This document shows positions 27,893 through 38,969 of a stretch of DNA of 49,516 bases, in pieces (the first letter of the stretch is position 1; every line of letters begins with the position of its first letter). A program made the translations under genes and the position numbers. The notes under the pieces were generated by a model. It had not been told where the DNA came from and made no database searches. It saw nothing but the letters and a program-made list of their open reading frames with translations. Origin of the DNA: Pseudomonas sp. GM49 (GTDB lineage Bacteria; Pseudomonadota; Gammaproteobacteria; Pseudomonadales; Pseudomonadaceae); the NCBI RefSeq assembly GCF_000282355.1, contig NZ_AKJL01000003.1:1-49516 (forward strand). Direction: 5' to 3'.

Positions 27893-28777
27893 CTAGCGCG
27901 GGGCGCTGGCTGGTGATGTTTGGGGAATGGATGAGGCGACTGACGGCACGGCAACATGGCCGTGTTCGTCGCATTTGCAGGACAGGCGCTCAAAGCTGTC
28001 GACGTTCATCAGGGTCAGGGCGCCGCCCCAGACACAACCGGTGTCGAGGGCCGAGATACCCGGCTCGTCGCACTTGCCTTCCAGTGCAGCCCAGTGACCG
28101 AAGAGGATTTTCAGACCTTTGGTCTTGCGTTCCTTGTGCTGGAACCAGGGCTTGTAGCCAGGTGGTGCGGTATCGAGACCTTCCTTGCTCTTGAGGTCGA
28201 GTTTGCCTTCGGCAGTGCAAAAACGCATGCGGGTGAAATAGTTGGTGATCACCCGCAGGCGCGTCACGCCTTTGAGATCGTTGTCCCATTTCGCTGGATC
28301 GTTGCCGTACATGCCATCGAGGTAGGGCGGCAACAGGTTGTCGTCACGCAAGGCTGTCTCGACTTCGGCAGCACACTTCAAGGCTTTGCGCAGCGACCAC
28401 TGGGGTGGAATGCCGGCATGGACCAGTGCCACGTTGCGCTGTTCGTCGTAGTGCATGAGCTTTTGCTGGCGTACCCATTCGAGCAGCTCGGCGCTATCCG
28501 GCGCTTCAATGATTTCGCGCAGGGTATCGGCCTTCTTCAGGCGTTCGATGTTGCGTCCGGCCGCCAGCAGGTGCAGGTCATGGTTGCCGAGTACGCACAC
28601 CAGCGATTCGCGGATGCCATAGAGGAAGCGCAGGGTTTCCAGCGACTGCGGGCCGCGGTTGACCAGGTCGCCCACCAGCCACAGACGATCCCGTTGTGGG
28701 TCGAACGCCACTTGTTTGAGCAGGCATTGCAGGGCCTGAAGGCAGCCTTGCAAGTCGCCGACCGCGTACGTTGCCAT
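27893..28777 (-). CDS. apaH: ApaH, symmetrical diadenosine tetraphosphatase
   Basis: ApaH hydrolyses Ap4A to two ADP and also removes Np4 caps from RNA. The 294-residue phosphoesterase shows the metallophosphatase signature in order: [10 protein letters not shown] (7-16), [12 protein letters not shown] (about 36-47) and [10 protein letters not shown] (about 64-73). The C-terminal part has the family's [17 protein letters not shown]. Its ATG shares one base with the apaG stop (TGATG), so the two are coupled as in many proteobacteria. Length is a little above the E. coli protein (280). Confidence 0.98.
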   Translation of the reverse strand: MATYAVGDLQGCLQALQCLLKQVAFDPQRDRLWLVGDLVNRGPQSLETLRFLYGIRESLVCVLGNHDLHLLAAGRNIERLKKADTLREIIEAPDSAELLEWVRQQKLMHYDEQRNVALVHAGIPPQWSLRKALKCAAEVETALRDDNLLPPYLDGMYGNDPAKWDNDLKGVTRLRVITNYFTRMRFCTAEGKLDLKSKEGLDTAPPGYKPWFQHKERKTKGLKILFGHWAALEGKCDEPGISALDTGCVWGGALTLMNVDSFERLSCKCDEHGHVAVPSVASSIPQTSPASAPR

Positions 28778-29157
28778 CAGTGCAAGGCTCCGGGCACCGC
28801 CAGGCGGAAGGGCGCGATGATGGCATCGAAATGTTTGCCGTCATCGGAAAGCATCTGATAGGTGCCCTGCATGGTGCCGACCTTGGTGGTCATGACCGTG
28901 CCACTGCTGTAGGTGTGGCTCTTGCCGGGGTCGATCAACGGTTGCTGGCCTACCACGCCTGCGCCGCGCACTTCTTCGACATGTCCGTCACCATCGGTGA
29001 TGACCCAGTGCCGAGACAGCAATTTGGCGGGCACCAGGCCATTGTTTTGCACGGTGATGGTGTAGGCGAAGGCAAAGCGGTCGTGCTCGGGTTGCGATTG
29101 TTCTGCCAGATAGCGGGTGACGACGCTGACGTCGACCTGATAACGAGGATCGGACAT
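28777..29157 (-). CDS. apaG: ApaG (DUF525) protein
   Basis: ApaG is a small immunoglobulin-fold protein of 126 residues, of uncertain biochemical role (Co2+/Mg2+ tolerance; nucleotide binding has been proposed). The family motifs [34 protein letters not shown] and [19 protein letters not shown] are clear. It lies between rsmA and apaH in the conserved order pdxA-rsmA-apaG-apaH. The 115-nt gap before it holds a 10-bp inverted repeat. Confidence 0.97.
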   Translation of the reverse strand: MSDPRYQVDVSVVTRYLAEQSQPEHDRFAFAYTITVQNNGLVPAKLLSRHWVITDGDGHVEEVRGAGVVGQQPLIDPGKSHTYSSGTVMTTKVGTMQGTYQMLSDDGKHFDAIIAPFRLAVPGALH

Positions 29158-29221
29158 GCAAGGGGCCTTAAAAACGAAGCGGGACGCGGGGCGTAGCTGA
29201 TGGGGTTCAGTCTAGGCCAAG

Positions 29222-29258
29222 TATCGGGTAGTAGACCAGAGTGGCGTCCTACCCGATA
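29222..29258. other. Inverted repeat between rsmA and apaG
   Basis: A perfect 10-bp inverted repeat, TATCGGGTAG and CTACCCGATA, is separated by 17 nt. It lies 14 nt after the rsmA stop and about 65 nt before apaG. There is no U tail. It may be an mRNA-stabilising hairpin for the lptD-surA-pdxA-rsmA message or an operator for apaG. Confidence 0.6.
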
Positions 29259-29272
29259 GCGCTCATCGCCTG

Positions 29273-30091
29273 TCAGTCAGCGGCAGGCTTTTGTGGCGCC
29301 TGCTCGCTGAGCTTGTCGGCCAGGCGCACGAAGGCGGCCAGGTCGAGTTGCTCGGGACGCAGGCTGCCATCGACGCCGGCGGCTTCGATTTCGGCATTGC
29401 TCAGCAGCAGCTTGAGGGTGTTGCGCAGGGTTTTACGGCGCTGGTTGAACGCTTCGCGCACGACGCGCTCCAGCAGGCGGTGATCCTTGGCCGGGTGCGG
29501 CAGCACCGCGTGGGGCACCAGGCGCACGATGGCCGAGTCGACTTTCGGCGGCGGGTTGAATGCGCCCGGGCCGACATTGAACAGATGTTCGACCCGGCAG
29601 TGGTACTGAACCATGATCGACAAACGGCCCCAGTCACCACCACCCGGGCCGGCAGCCAGGCGCTCGACCACTTCCTTTTGCAGCATGAAGTGCATGTCGC
29701 GAATCAGGTGCGAGTTGTGCAGGAGGTGAAAAATCAGCGGCGTGGAGATGTTGTACGGCAGGTTGCCGACCACTCGCAGGCTGCCTGGCGTGGCATTCAG
29801 GCTGTTGAAGTCGAACTTCAGTGCATCGCCCTGATGCAGGTTGAAGTTGCTCTTGCCGGCAAACTGCTGGTTGAGGATCGGGATCAGGTCCTTGTCCAGC
29901 TCCACCACATCGAGTTGGGCGCCGCTGCTGAGCAGGCCTTGGGTCAGTGCGCCCTGGCCCGGGCCGATTTCCAGCAGGCGGTCTTCTGCCTTGGCGTGAA
30001 TGGAACGCAGGATGCGGTCGATAACGCCGGCATCGTGCAGGAAGTTCTGGCCAAAGCGTTTGCGCGCCTTGTGTTGGTATTGCTCGGTCAT
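29273..30091 (-). CDS. rsmA: RsmA/KsgA, 16S rRNA dimethyladenosine transferase
   Basis: This enzyme (KsgA) dimethylates two adjacent adenines near the 3' end of 16S rRNA (A1518 and A1519), a late 30S assembly checkpoint. The 272-residue protein shows the SAM-binding [16 protein letters not shown] and [15 protein letters not shown] (about 41-55), and the catalytic NLPYNIST. Length is typical. Its ATG overlaps the pdxA stop (ATGA). The name rsmA here means the rRNA methylase, not the CsrA-type regulator RsmA of Pseudomonas. Confidence 0.98.
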   Translation of the reverse strand: MTEQYQHKARKRFGQNFLHDAGVIDRILRSIHAKAEDRLLEIGPGQGALTQGLLSSGAQLDVVELDKDLIPILNQQFAGKSNFNLHQGDALKFDFNSLNATPGSLRVVGNLPYNISTPLIFHLLHNSHLIRDMHFMLQKEVVERLAAGPGGGDWGRLSIMVQYHCRVEHLFNVGPGAFNPPPKVDSAIVRLVPHAVLPHPAKDHRLLERVVREAFNQRRKTLRNTLKLLLSNAEIEAAGVDGSLRPEQLDLAAFVRLADKLSEQAPQKPAAD

Positions 30092-31077
30092 AAACGGGTC
30101 TCGGCCATCTGGTAGGCGGTTTCCAGGGCGACTTGCAGGCTGCCGGTGTCGATCTTGCCGCTGCCGGCCAGATCCAGGGCGGTGCCGTGGTCGACCGACG
30201 TGCGGATGATTGGCAAGCCAAGGGTGACGTTGACTGCCGCGCCGAAGCCTTTGTACTTCAGCACCGGCAGGCCCTGGTCGTGGTACATCGCCAGCACTGC
30301 GTCGCAGTGCTCCAGATATTTGGGGGTAAACAGAGTGTCGGCGGGCAGGGGGCCACGCAGGTCCATGCCTTCGCCGCGCAGGCGCTCTAATGTGGGTTCG
30401 ATGATATCGATTTCTTCATGGCCCAGGTGTCCGCCTTCACCGGCATGGGGGTTGAGCCCGCAGACCAGGATACGTGGCCGGGCGATGCCGAATTTGTTTT
30501 GCAGGTCGGCGTGCAGGATTCGCGTGACGCGTTCCAGGCGCTCCGGCGTGATTGCATCGGCAATCTCGCGAAGGGGAAGGTGAGTGGTCACCAGTGCCAC
30601 GCGCAATCCGCGTGTGGCCAGCATCATCACCACTTGCGCGGTATGGGTCAGGTCGGCGAGGAATTCCGTGTGCCCGGAAAAGGCGATACCGGATTCATTG
30701 ATCACACCTTTGTGCACCGGGGCGGTAATCATGCCGGCGAAATGTCCGTCCAGGCAGCCCTGGCCAGCGCGGGTCAGGGTTTCCAGAACGAAGGCAGCGT
30801 TGGCCTTGTCCAGTTGCCCGGCAACGACCTTGGCATTGAGTGGTGTATCCCAGACATACAGGCTATTGGCTGGCGCGGGTGCATCCGGCCAGTTGTCCGG
30901 TGTGACCGGCAGCAAGTCGACAGCCACGCCCAGTTGCGCGGCCCGCTCAATGAGCAGGTCGCGGCTGGTAATGGCAATCAGGGGGTAGGGCTGGGCTTGC
31001 GAGGCGAGCAGCAGGCACAGGTCGGGACCTATGCCGGCCGGTTCACCGGGTGTCAGCGCGAAACGTTGAGGTTTCAC
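30088..31077 (-). CDS. pdxA: PdxA, 4-hydroxythreonine-4-phosphate dehydrogenase
   Basis: PdxA oxidises 4-phosphohydroxy-L-threonine in the DXP-dependent pyridoxal phosphate pathway. The 329 residues begin [20 protein letters not shown] using a GTG start that overlaps the surA stop as GTGA. Metal-site and substrate motifs are seen as [33 protein letters not shown] and [13 protein letters not shown]. The C-terminal [17 protein letters not shown] is a family hallmark. Coupling with surA and rsmA reproduces the conserved surA-pdxA-rsmA order. Confidence 0.98.
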   Translation of the reverse strand: MKPQRFALTPGEPAGIGPDLCLLLASQAQPYPLIAITSRDLLIERAAQLGVAVDLLPVTPDNWPDAPAPANSLYVWDTPLNAKVVAGQLDKANAAFVLETLTRAGQGCLDGHFAGMITAPVHKGVINESGIAFSGHTEFLADLTHTAQVVMMLATRGLRVALVTTHLPLREIADAITPERLERVTRILHADLQNKFGIARPRILVCGLNPHAGEGGHLGHEEIDIIEPTLERLRGEGMDLRGPLPADTLFTPKYLEHCDAVLAMYHDQGLPVLKYKGFGAAVNVTLGLPIIRTSVDHGTALDLAGSGKIDTGSLQVALETAYQMAETRL

Positions 31078-32396
31078 TGCGCTGCCTGGTCGGCGCCAGG
31101 GAGTTTGATTTCCACATACGCTTCGTCACGGATCTGACGCAGCCAGGTTTGCAGCTCTTCATCGTATTTGCGGTTACGCAGTACGGTCATTGCTTGCTGC
31201 TCACGAGCCTGTGTGGTGCTGTCGGTGGCGCGACGACCAAGGACTTCCAGAACGTGCCAGCCGTATTGAGTCTGGAACGGCTTGGACAGCTGGCCTTGTG
31301 GGGTCTTGGCCATCACTTCGCGGAACTCGGGCACCAGCGCGCTCGGGTCGATCCAGTTCAGGTCGCCGCCGTTGAGGGCGGAACCCGGGTCTTCCGAGTA
31401 GCTTTTTGCCAGCTCGCCGAAGTCTTCGCCAGCCTCGATACGGCTGTAGAGCGACTGGGCCAGGGCCTTGGTTTTCGCTTCGTCGCGGATCGGGCTTGGT
31501 TTGACCAGGATGTGGCGCACATGCACTTCATCGCGCATCTGGGTTTCGCCGCCACGCTTGGCGAGGATCTTCAGGATGATGAAACCGCCCGGCGTGCGCA
31601 TTGGCTGGGTGATATCACCCACCGGCATGGTGCTCAGCAGGCGATCGAATGGCGGTGGCAATTGAGCGGCTTTACGCCAGCCCATGTCACCACCTTCCAG
31701 TGCGGTTTCGCTGGCGGACTTGGCGATGGCCAACTGACCGAAGTCAGCGCCTTGCTTGAGTTGCTGGTAAATCGCATCGGCCTGTTTGGCTGCATTCTGA
31801 ATTGCGTCGGAGTTGGCGCTTTCCGGCGTAGGAATCAGGATGTTGGCCAGGTGGAACTCTTCGGACAGCTGCATTTTTCCCAGGTCGGAAGCCAGGAAGT
31901 TCTTCACTTCCTGCTCGGAGACCTGAATGCGTTCGGCAACCCGACGCTGGCGCACACGGCTGATGACCATTTCGCGACGAATCTGCTCACGCGCGTCGTC
32001 GTAAGACAGGCCGTCGCGAGTCAGGGCGGCGCGGAACTGCTCGACCGACATGTTGTTGCGCTGGGCAATGGTGCCGACAGCCTGGTTCAACTCTTCATCG
32101 GTAATGCGGATGCCGGAGCGTTCGCCAATCTGCAATTGCAGGTTTTCGACGATCAGGCGCTCCAGTACCTGCTGCTCCAGCACGCTGGCCGGCGGCACGG
32201 CAGAACCACGCTTGGCAATGGTTTGCTGAACGTCATGAACGCGTTGGTCCAGTTGGCTCTGCATGACCACGTCGTTGTCGACGATGGCCACCACTTTATC
32301 GATGGACTGCACTGCAGCGCTTGCCGCCGTACTCAGGAACAGCGCGCCCAGCATCAGCGGGCGCAGACAATCAGAAAGCTTGGTCTTCACGTTCAC
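31074..32396 (-). CDS. surA: SurA, periplasmic peptidyl-prolyl isomerase/chaperone
   Basis: SurA escorts unfolded outer-membrane proteins, including LptD, through the periplasm. The 440-residue protein has a signal peptide ending near TAASAA (about 28), an N-terminal chaperone module ([20 protein letters not shown]) and two parvulin domains (about 185-285 and 295-395); the second carries [14 protein letters not shown] and [18 protein letters not shown]. The start is a GTG at 32396; a second in-frame GTG two codons later (giving MKTKLSDCL) is equally plausible. It overlaps the lptD end by 26 nt, which couples the chaperone to one of its main clients. Confidence 0.97.
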   Translation of the reverse strand: MNVKTKLSDCLRPLMLGALFLSTAASAAVQSIDKVVAIVDNDVVMQSQLDQRVHDVQQTIAKRGSAVPPASVLEQQVLERLIVENLQLQIGERSGIRITDEELNQAVGTIAQRNNMSVEQFRAALTRDGLSYDDAREQIRREMVISRVRQRRVAERIQVSEQEVKNFLASDLGKMQLSEEFHLANILIPTPESANSDAIQNAAKQADAIYQQLKQGADFGQLAIAKSASETALEGGDMGWRKAAQLPPPFDRLLSTMPVGDITQPMRTPGGFIILKILAKRGGETQMRDEVHVRHILVKPSPIRDEAKTKALAQSLYSRIEAGEDFGELAKSYSEDPGSALNGGDLNWIDPSALVPEFREVMAKTPQGQLSKPFQTQYGWHVLEVLGRRATDSTTQAREQQAMTVLRNRKYDEELQTWLRQIRDEAYVEIKLPGADQAAQ

Positions 32397-35181
32397 GATA
32401 ACCTTGAATGCCTTTGTCGAGGAAGCTCTCTGCCTTGGCGCCGGTGAGGCCGCCGAGTCCCTTCAGAACAATTTGGAGGAAGACGCCATGGTCGCCTTTT
32501 TCGTTTTGCGGTGCTTGTTGGCTGAACTCGTCGTAATCAACGAAGTAACGGTTGATCAGGCGCAGTTTCCAGCAGCAGCTGTCGTACTCGAAACCACCGA
32601 AGGCTTCCAGGGTACGGCTGCGGTTGTAGTCATACTGCCAACGGCTGATAGCGCTCCATTGCGGCACGATCGGCCAGATCACCGAGAAGTCGTGCTGCTT
32701 GATCTTGTAGTAATCCTTCACGAAGCCAGGCTGGCCAGGGGTGCCGTAGTCACCGCCGAACTGCCATTGACCGGTGTTCTGGTTGTAGATCACCTGGTCG
32801 TTACGATAGCGATAGCCGACGTTGACGACCTTGTTCGGGTTGTCTTCAGGCTGGTAGTGGAACATCGCACTGCCCGAACGAGGGCTGCGGCTGTCCGGGT
32901 CCCAGTTGTAGTCGGCCGTGGTGCGCCAGTCGCGGTTCCAGCGATATTCGTATTCCAGTGCATAAGGCGAAACATTCGAATGTGCATCGGCGCGGGTTTG
33001 TGGATTGATGCCCGGCAACTGGACTTCGCGATCCTTGAAGAACAAGGCCTGGCCAACACTGATGCGCTGGCGCTCGAAACCGTTGTCTTCGATCCAGCGG
33101 CTGGTCACGCCCAGGGACAGTTTGTTCTCGTCGCCGACACGGTCGGAACCGGAGAAGCGATTGTCACGGAACAGCGACGCATAGTTGAAGGTGTATTCGC
33201 TGGTATCGAATACCGGGATGTCTTCCTGGTCGACCTCAGGCACGTACAGGTAGAACAGGCGCGGCTCGAGAGTCTGGCGGTAGTTCTTGCCGAAATACTG
33301 GGTATTTCGATCGAAGTACAGACCGCTGTCGATGCTGGCGATCGGCACGCCGCGGTTCTGGTTGCTGTCAAAATTGCCATTGAAGTTCTTAGTCCCGGCT
33401 GCAGCCGCGGCTTGATCTTGCTGCGCGATTTGACTTTTGCCGATATTGTCCAGGTCCAATTGGTACTGAGTGTACTGGTACTTGAGCTTCGGTGTCAGGA
33501 AGCCGTACGTCGTGTTCATCGGCAGGCTCATGGCGGGCGCGAGATTCAGACGGTCGCCATTGGCACGTGCCAGACCTTGTATGTTGTTATCAAGACGTGG
33601 CGTCACGTTACCGTCTTCGTCGGAGTAATTGCCGTTCTGCAGATCGCGGTCAAACCGCACGAGTTCGGTGTTGTACGTGAAATTCAGGCCTTCCGGATGA
33701 TAAGGCAGCATGCCGTCGAGGGTGAGCTGCGGCAGGCGATCGTACGGCGTGATGTTCGATACGCTCGCCAGTTGGTATGCCTGGGCGTTCACGCGAGCGG
33801 TATAGCTGTCGCCACGATAGGTGACGGAGCCCTGCTGGTTCACGTAGTCGTTGCTTTTCACGCCGATCTGGTCGGTCTGCAGATCCTGGAAGTAATACGG
33901 ATCGCTGATCTTGGTGTAGTCGACTTGCGTGAGTACCCGCGAGTCGAGACCACCCTTGTGCTGCCAGTTGTACATGTAGCGGGTTTTCTCGGCGTCGGAC
34001 TGCTTGTCGCGTTCGTTGCTTTCGTCGTTGAGGTACGCCGCACCGAACTGGCCTTCGCTGGTCTTGGTCAGGTAGCGGAATTCGCCTTCCATCAACAAAC
34101 CGTGCTTTTCCATGTAGCGCGGGTACAACGTGGCATCGTAGTTCGGCGCCAGGTTGAAGTAGTACGGGGTGACCAGCATGAAGCCGGTATCGCTGCCGGT
34201 GCCGATGGTCGGCGGCAGGAAGCCGGACTGGCGACGGTCGTCGATCGGGAAATAGATGTACGGCGTGTACAGGACCGGAATGTCCTTGACCCGCAGCGTC
34301 ACGTTGGTCGCTGTACCGAAACCGGTGGCCGGGTTCAGGGTGATGTTATTGCCCTTGAGCTGCCAGGCGTTGCTGTTCGGTTCGCACGTGGTGTACGTAC
34401 CATCCTTGAGGCGGATGATCGCGTTCTCGGCACGTTTGGCGTACAGCGCATTACCGCGGACGCGGGATTTGTGCATCACGTATTCGGCGTTGTCGACCTT
34501 GGCTTCACCGGTGTCGAGCTGTACGTCGGCGTGGTCGCCAACGATCAGTGCGCCGTTGTCGCGAATGCGCACGTTGCCGTTCAGGTCACCACGGCTCTCG
34601 GCCTGGTACAGGTTGGCTTCGTCGGCTTCGACCTGCATGCTGCCCTGACGCATGACAACGTCGCCGGCCAGGGTCGCGACCTGCTCATCCTGCTTATAGC
34701 GGGAGGCTTTTGCGCCGATGAAGGTTGGAGCGTCACTTTTATTCGTCTTGTCATTCATGCCAGGACGAATCGGTTCGATATAGGAGCCAGAGCAATAAGG
34801 ACCGGTTTCGGCCAATTGTGCGGCGGTGAGCTGTTCGCGCGGAACCCAGTCGAGGTGACTATAGTCTGCGCTACGCGACTTCAGGCCACGGCCTTCGGAT
34901 TCGGTGACCAGTGCCGGCTTGGCGCCAGTGTCTTCGCTGGAACCGTTCTCGGCCGGGGCTTCGCCGGTGGCGGAAACAGCGCTGCCGTCATGGACGGGAC
35001 GCGGTGGCAATGCAGCCGCCGGCGACTTTGGCGCACAGTCCCAGGAACCCGAAGCAGAGACTGAACAGTCAAACTGTTCCGCGGCGACCACGTAGGAAGT
35101 GGCAAGGGGTTGCAGCGCCAGCAAACTGCCGGTAACCAACAACGGAAATTTTTTACGAAACGCGGGGGATTTCAATGCCAT
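32371..35181 (-). CDS. lptD: LptD, outer-membrane LPS-assembly protein
   Basis: LptD is the 26-stranded outer-membrane barrel which, with LptE, inserts lipopolysaccharide into the outer leaflet. The mature protein follows a signal peptide ending near VVAAEQ (about residue 34) and begins with a Cys-containing segment ([13 protein letters not shown]). The periplasmic beta-jellyroll (OstA) domain spans about 125-265 ([20 protein letters not shown], then [20 protein letters not shown]), and the barrel runs to the C terminus. I used the ATG at 35181 ([12 protein letters not shown]), giving 936 residues; an extension to 35232 adds 17 residues ahead of the signal peptide. It is divergent from amgK. 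Confidence 0.97.
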   Translation of the reverse strand: MALKSPAFRKKFPLLVTGSLLALQPLATSYVVAAEQFDCSVSASGSWDCAPKSPAAALPPRPVHDGSAVSATGEAPAENGSSEDTGAKPALVTESEGRGLKSRSADYSHLDWVPREQLTAAQLAETGPYCSGSYIEPIRPGMNDKTNKSDAPTFIGAKASRYKQDEQVATLAGDVVMRQGSMQVEADEANLYQAESRGDLNGNVRIRDNGALIVGDHADVQLDTGEAKVDNAEYVMHKSRVRGNALYAKRAENAIIRLKDGTYTTCEPNSNAWQLKGNNITLNPATGFGTATNVTLRVKDIPVLYTPYIYFPIDDRRQSGFLPPTIGTGSDTGFMLVTPYYFNLAPNYDATLYPRYMEKHGLLMEGEFRYLTKTSEGQFGAAYLNDESNERDKQSDAEKTRYMYNWQHKGGLDSRVLTQVDYTKISDPYYFQDLQTDQIGVKSNDYVNQQGSVTYRGDSYTARVNAQAYQLASVSNITPYDRLPQLTLDGMLPYHPEGLNFTYNTELVRFDRDLQNGNYSDEDGNVTPRLDNNIQGLARANGDRLNLAPAMSLPMNTTYGFLTPKLKYQYTQYQLDLDNIGKSQIAQQDQAAAAAGTKNFNGNFDSNQNRGVPIASIDSGLYFDRNTQYFGKNYRQTLEPRLFYLYVPEVDQEDIPVFDTSEYTFNYASLFRDNRFSGSDRVGDENKLSLGVTSRWIEDNGFERQRISVGQALFFKDREVQLPGINPQTRADAHSNVSPYALEYEYRWNRDWRTTADYNWDPDSRSPRSGSAMFHYQPEDNPNKVVNVGYRYRNDQVIYNQNTGQWQFGGDYGTPGQPGFVKDYYKIKQHDFSVIWPIVPQWSAISRWQYDYNRSRTLEAFGGFEYDSCCWKLRLINRYFVDYDEFSQQAPQNEKGDHGVFLQIVLKGLGGLTGAKAESFLDKGIQGYREREDQAF

Positions 35182-35311
35182 CTTATTAGTCCGGGCTTCC
35201 TGCGTGCCATCTGCCCGCGGTGTGGGCCGCACGCCTCTCGATGGTCTGAAAAAGATGCTGGATAATAAAGCATGACCCGCTTGACGGCTAGCGCCGTCGG
35301 AGACCCTTGCA

Positions 35312-36999
<1,688 letters not shown>

Positions 37000-37000
37000 C

Positions 37001-37768
37001 ATGTTGTGGCCAGGGACTCTGATTGGAGCCGGGGCAGGCTTTGCCATAGCCAGTCTTCCGGGGGCCATGCTCGGTGCGTTGTTGGGGCAGGCGCTGGACC
37101 GGCGCTTGCACTTGCAGAGCTGGGGGCACTTGCGGGAAAAGCTGGGCGGCCGCCCGGTGCTGCGTAACGATGAATTGCTGTTTGTCTTGTTGGGGCGCCT
37201 GGCCAAGTGCGACGGCCAGGTGACGGCCGGGCACATCGATCAGGCCCGGGCGGAAATGCGCTCGCTGGAAATGTCCGAGCCGGCCCAGCGTCGTGCGATT
37301 GCCGCGTTCAATCGCGGCAAGTCGGGCCGCGACCGGTTACGCGGTTATCTGCGTCGCCTGAGTGCCCAGCCCCATGCGGCAGAAGGTGTGTTGCGCGCCT
37401 GCTGGCGCATGGTGTGGGCCGATGGTCGTGCCGGCCGCTGTGAGCGTGAGTTGATCGGCCAATGGGGCAAGTGGCTGGGCTGGACGCCGCACCAGGTGCA
37501 AGCGTTGGCCCATGACTACGAGCCGCAGAAACGGCCATTGGGCAACAGCGTGCCAAGTTATCAGGAGGCCTTGCGGCTGCTGGGCGTGTCGGCCACCAGC
37601 GAGCCGGCGCAGATCAAGCGAGCCTATCGGCGCCTGCTCAGTCGCCATCATCCGGACAAGATTGCCGGCAGTGGCGCGACGGCGTTGCAGGTGCGTGAGG
37701 CTACCGAGAGAACGCGTGAATTGCATAGCGCCTATACGCTGATTCGGGAGCGGCGGGATTTTCGCTAG
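37001..37768 (+). CDS. djlA: DjlA-type membrane-anchored J-domain co-chaperone
   Basis: This 255-residue protein resembles DjlA. An N-terminal glycine-rich hydrophobic segment (GTLIGAGAGFAIASLPGAML, about 5-24) anchors it in the inner membrane. A central TerB-like helical domain spans about 50-170, and a C-terminal J domain begins near 190 with the HPD tripeptide at 217-219 (RRLLSRHHPDKIAGSG), which stimulates DnaK. It starts one base after murU and so belongs to the amgK-murU operon. Its client is unknown. Confidence 0.93.
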   Translation: MLWPGTLIGAGAGFAIASLPGAMLGALLGQALDRRLHLQSWGHLREKLGGRPVLRNDELLFVLLGRLAKCDGQVTAGHIDQARAEMRSLEMSEPAQRRAIAAFNRGKSGRDRLRGYLRRLSAQPHAAEGVLRACWRMVWADGRAGRCERELIGQWGKWLGWTPHQVQALAHDYEPQKRPLGNSVPSYQEALRLLGVSATSEPAQIKRAYRRLLSRHHPDKIAGSGATALQVREATERTRELHSAYTLIRERRDFR

Positions 37769-37796
37769 CCGAATAGCTTTGTGTTGCCTGTAATGG

Positions 37797-37892
37797 CCCC
37801 TTCGCGAGCAAGCCCGCTCCCACAGGATTAACGTCGCACACAACTTTTGTAATCGACATAAAACCTGTGGGAGCGGGCAAGCTCGCGATGAG
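37797..37892. repeat. REP pair (REPIN) downstream of djlA
   Basis: Two inverted REP copies (37801-37824 and 37865-37888) flank about 40 nt. Each copy is a hybrid of the two subtypes (TCGCGAGCAAGCCCGCTCCC and GGGAGCGGGCAAGCTCGCGA), so the inner palindromes are imperfect while the two arms pair perfectly with each other. It fills the convergent gap between djlA and the opposing hydrolase gene. Confidence 0.93.
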
Positions 37893-37906
37893 GGCGACTC
37901 GGTCCT

Positions 37907-38896
37907 TCAGTCTGTCGCAGTCTGCGGATTCAACCAGCCCCGCACCCGACGGAACAGTTGCTCCTGTTCGGCCTTGCTATCCGGCAACGCCTTGAGTGCG
38001 ACCTGGCTGAATGCCGACGACTTCAGGCGTTTGCTGGCCTGCAGGCGTTCCAGTGCTGCGTTGCGATCCGGCGCCTTGTCCTTGTAGAAAATATCCGCGG
38101 TCGGCAGTTTCAGGGGCGGAGTCAGCTCTGCCAGCCCGGGCGTGGCCGCCACAGGTGTCCGGGCGGCAACCATCACCAGTTTTTCGACCTGCGATGGCTG
38201 CTTCTCGCTCAGGTAGCGCGCGGCCCAATAGGCGCCGGAACCATGCCCCAACACCACGATACTGCGAGCGCTTTGCTGTTCGGCGAACGCGATTGCGGCG
38301 TCGATCCGGGCAAAGATGCGCTCGGCATCTGCCCTGGACTGTTCTTCGGTGGTCTCGGCGATGGCCTTGTCGGCTACATCGGCCTCGCCACCGGCCACCT
38401 GTTCGATGGGGGCCGCGGTGGTCGAGTCTTTACTGCCGGTTTCGGGGGCCTTGGGAGCCGGCGCCGCTTCCACGATTCGTGGCGCAATGGCATCGCTTTG
38501 CAGGTCCGGCAAGGTGATACTCAGGCTACTCCACTCGGCATCCGGCAACTTGCGCCGTAAAGGGCCGACCGCTTGCGGCCAGTCAACGGTTTCGCCGGCG
38601 CCCGGGATGATAATCGCCGCGCCTTTGGGTTCGGCGGCGTTGGCCGGTTTCCACAAGGCCAGAAACGTGTCGGTGCCCGCTTGCAGTTGTTGCTGTTCCT
38701 GAGCCGGGATCTTTCGCTCAAGTGCAGTCGCTTCTTCCTGACTACGTTCAGGCAGCGGCTGACGTTCGAGTGGCTTTTCTTCGGTGGTTTTTTCCTTGGC
38801 GGCGGGCGCCGGTTCGGCCGCCTCGACGGAAAAAGCGCAAGGCAGGATCAACGACAGGCACAATGCTGGCAGGGCCAGGCGGTAGACAGGGGGCAT
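37907..38896 (-). CDS. Periplasmic alpha/beta hydrolase-like protein (DUF3530)
   Basis: The 329-residue protein has a clear signal peptide (LALPALCLSLILPCAFSVEA, cleavage near residue 27). A charged low-complexity stretch rich in Glu/Pro/Lys follows (about 28-72), then a DUF3530-like alpha/beta hydrolase fold. GAAIIIPGAGETVDWP gives the oxyanion loop and IVVLGHGSGAYWAARYL the nucleophile elbow GHGSG. A second low-complexity insert (APKAPETGSKDSTTAAPIEQ, about 150) splits the fold. No substrate is known for the family. It is transcribed towards djlA and divergently from the agtS-type sensor gene. Confidence 0.85.
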   Translation of the reverse strand: MPPVYRLALPALCLSLILPCAFSVEAAEPAPAAKEKTTEEKPLERQPLPERSQEEATALERKIPAQEQQQLQAGTDTFLALWKPANAAEPKGAAIIIPGAGETVDWPQAVGPLRRKLPDAEWSSLSITLPDLQSDAIAPRIVEAAPAPKAPETGSKDSTTAAPIEQVAGGEADVADKAIAETTEEQSRADAERIFARIDAAIAFAEQQSARSIVVLGHGSGAYWAARYLSEKQPSQVEKLVMVAARTPVAATPGLAELTPPLKLPTADIFYKDKAPDRNAALERLQASKRLKSSAFSQVALKALPDSKAEQEQLFRRVRGWLNPQTATD

Positions 38897-38969
38897 CGGA
38901 TATTCCAGGCCAGAAGTTGTTCCGGCAGCCTAATGGGTTGGTCAGTATTTGTCAGTGTGTGAGAGTTCA

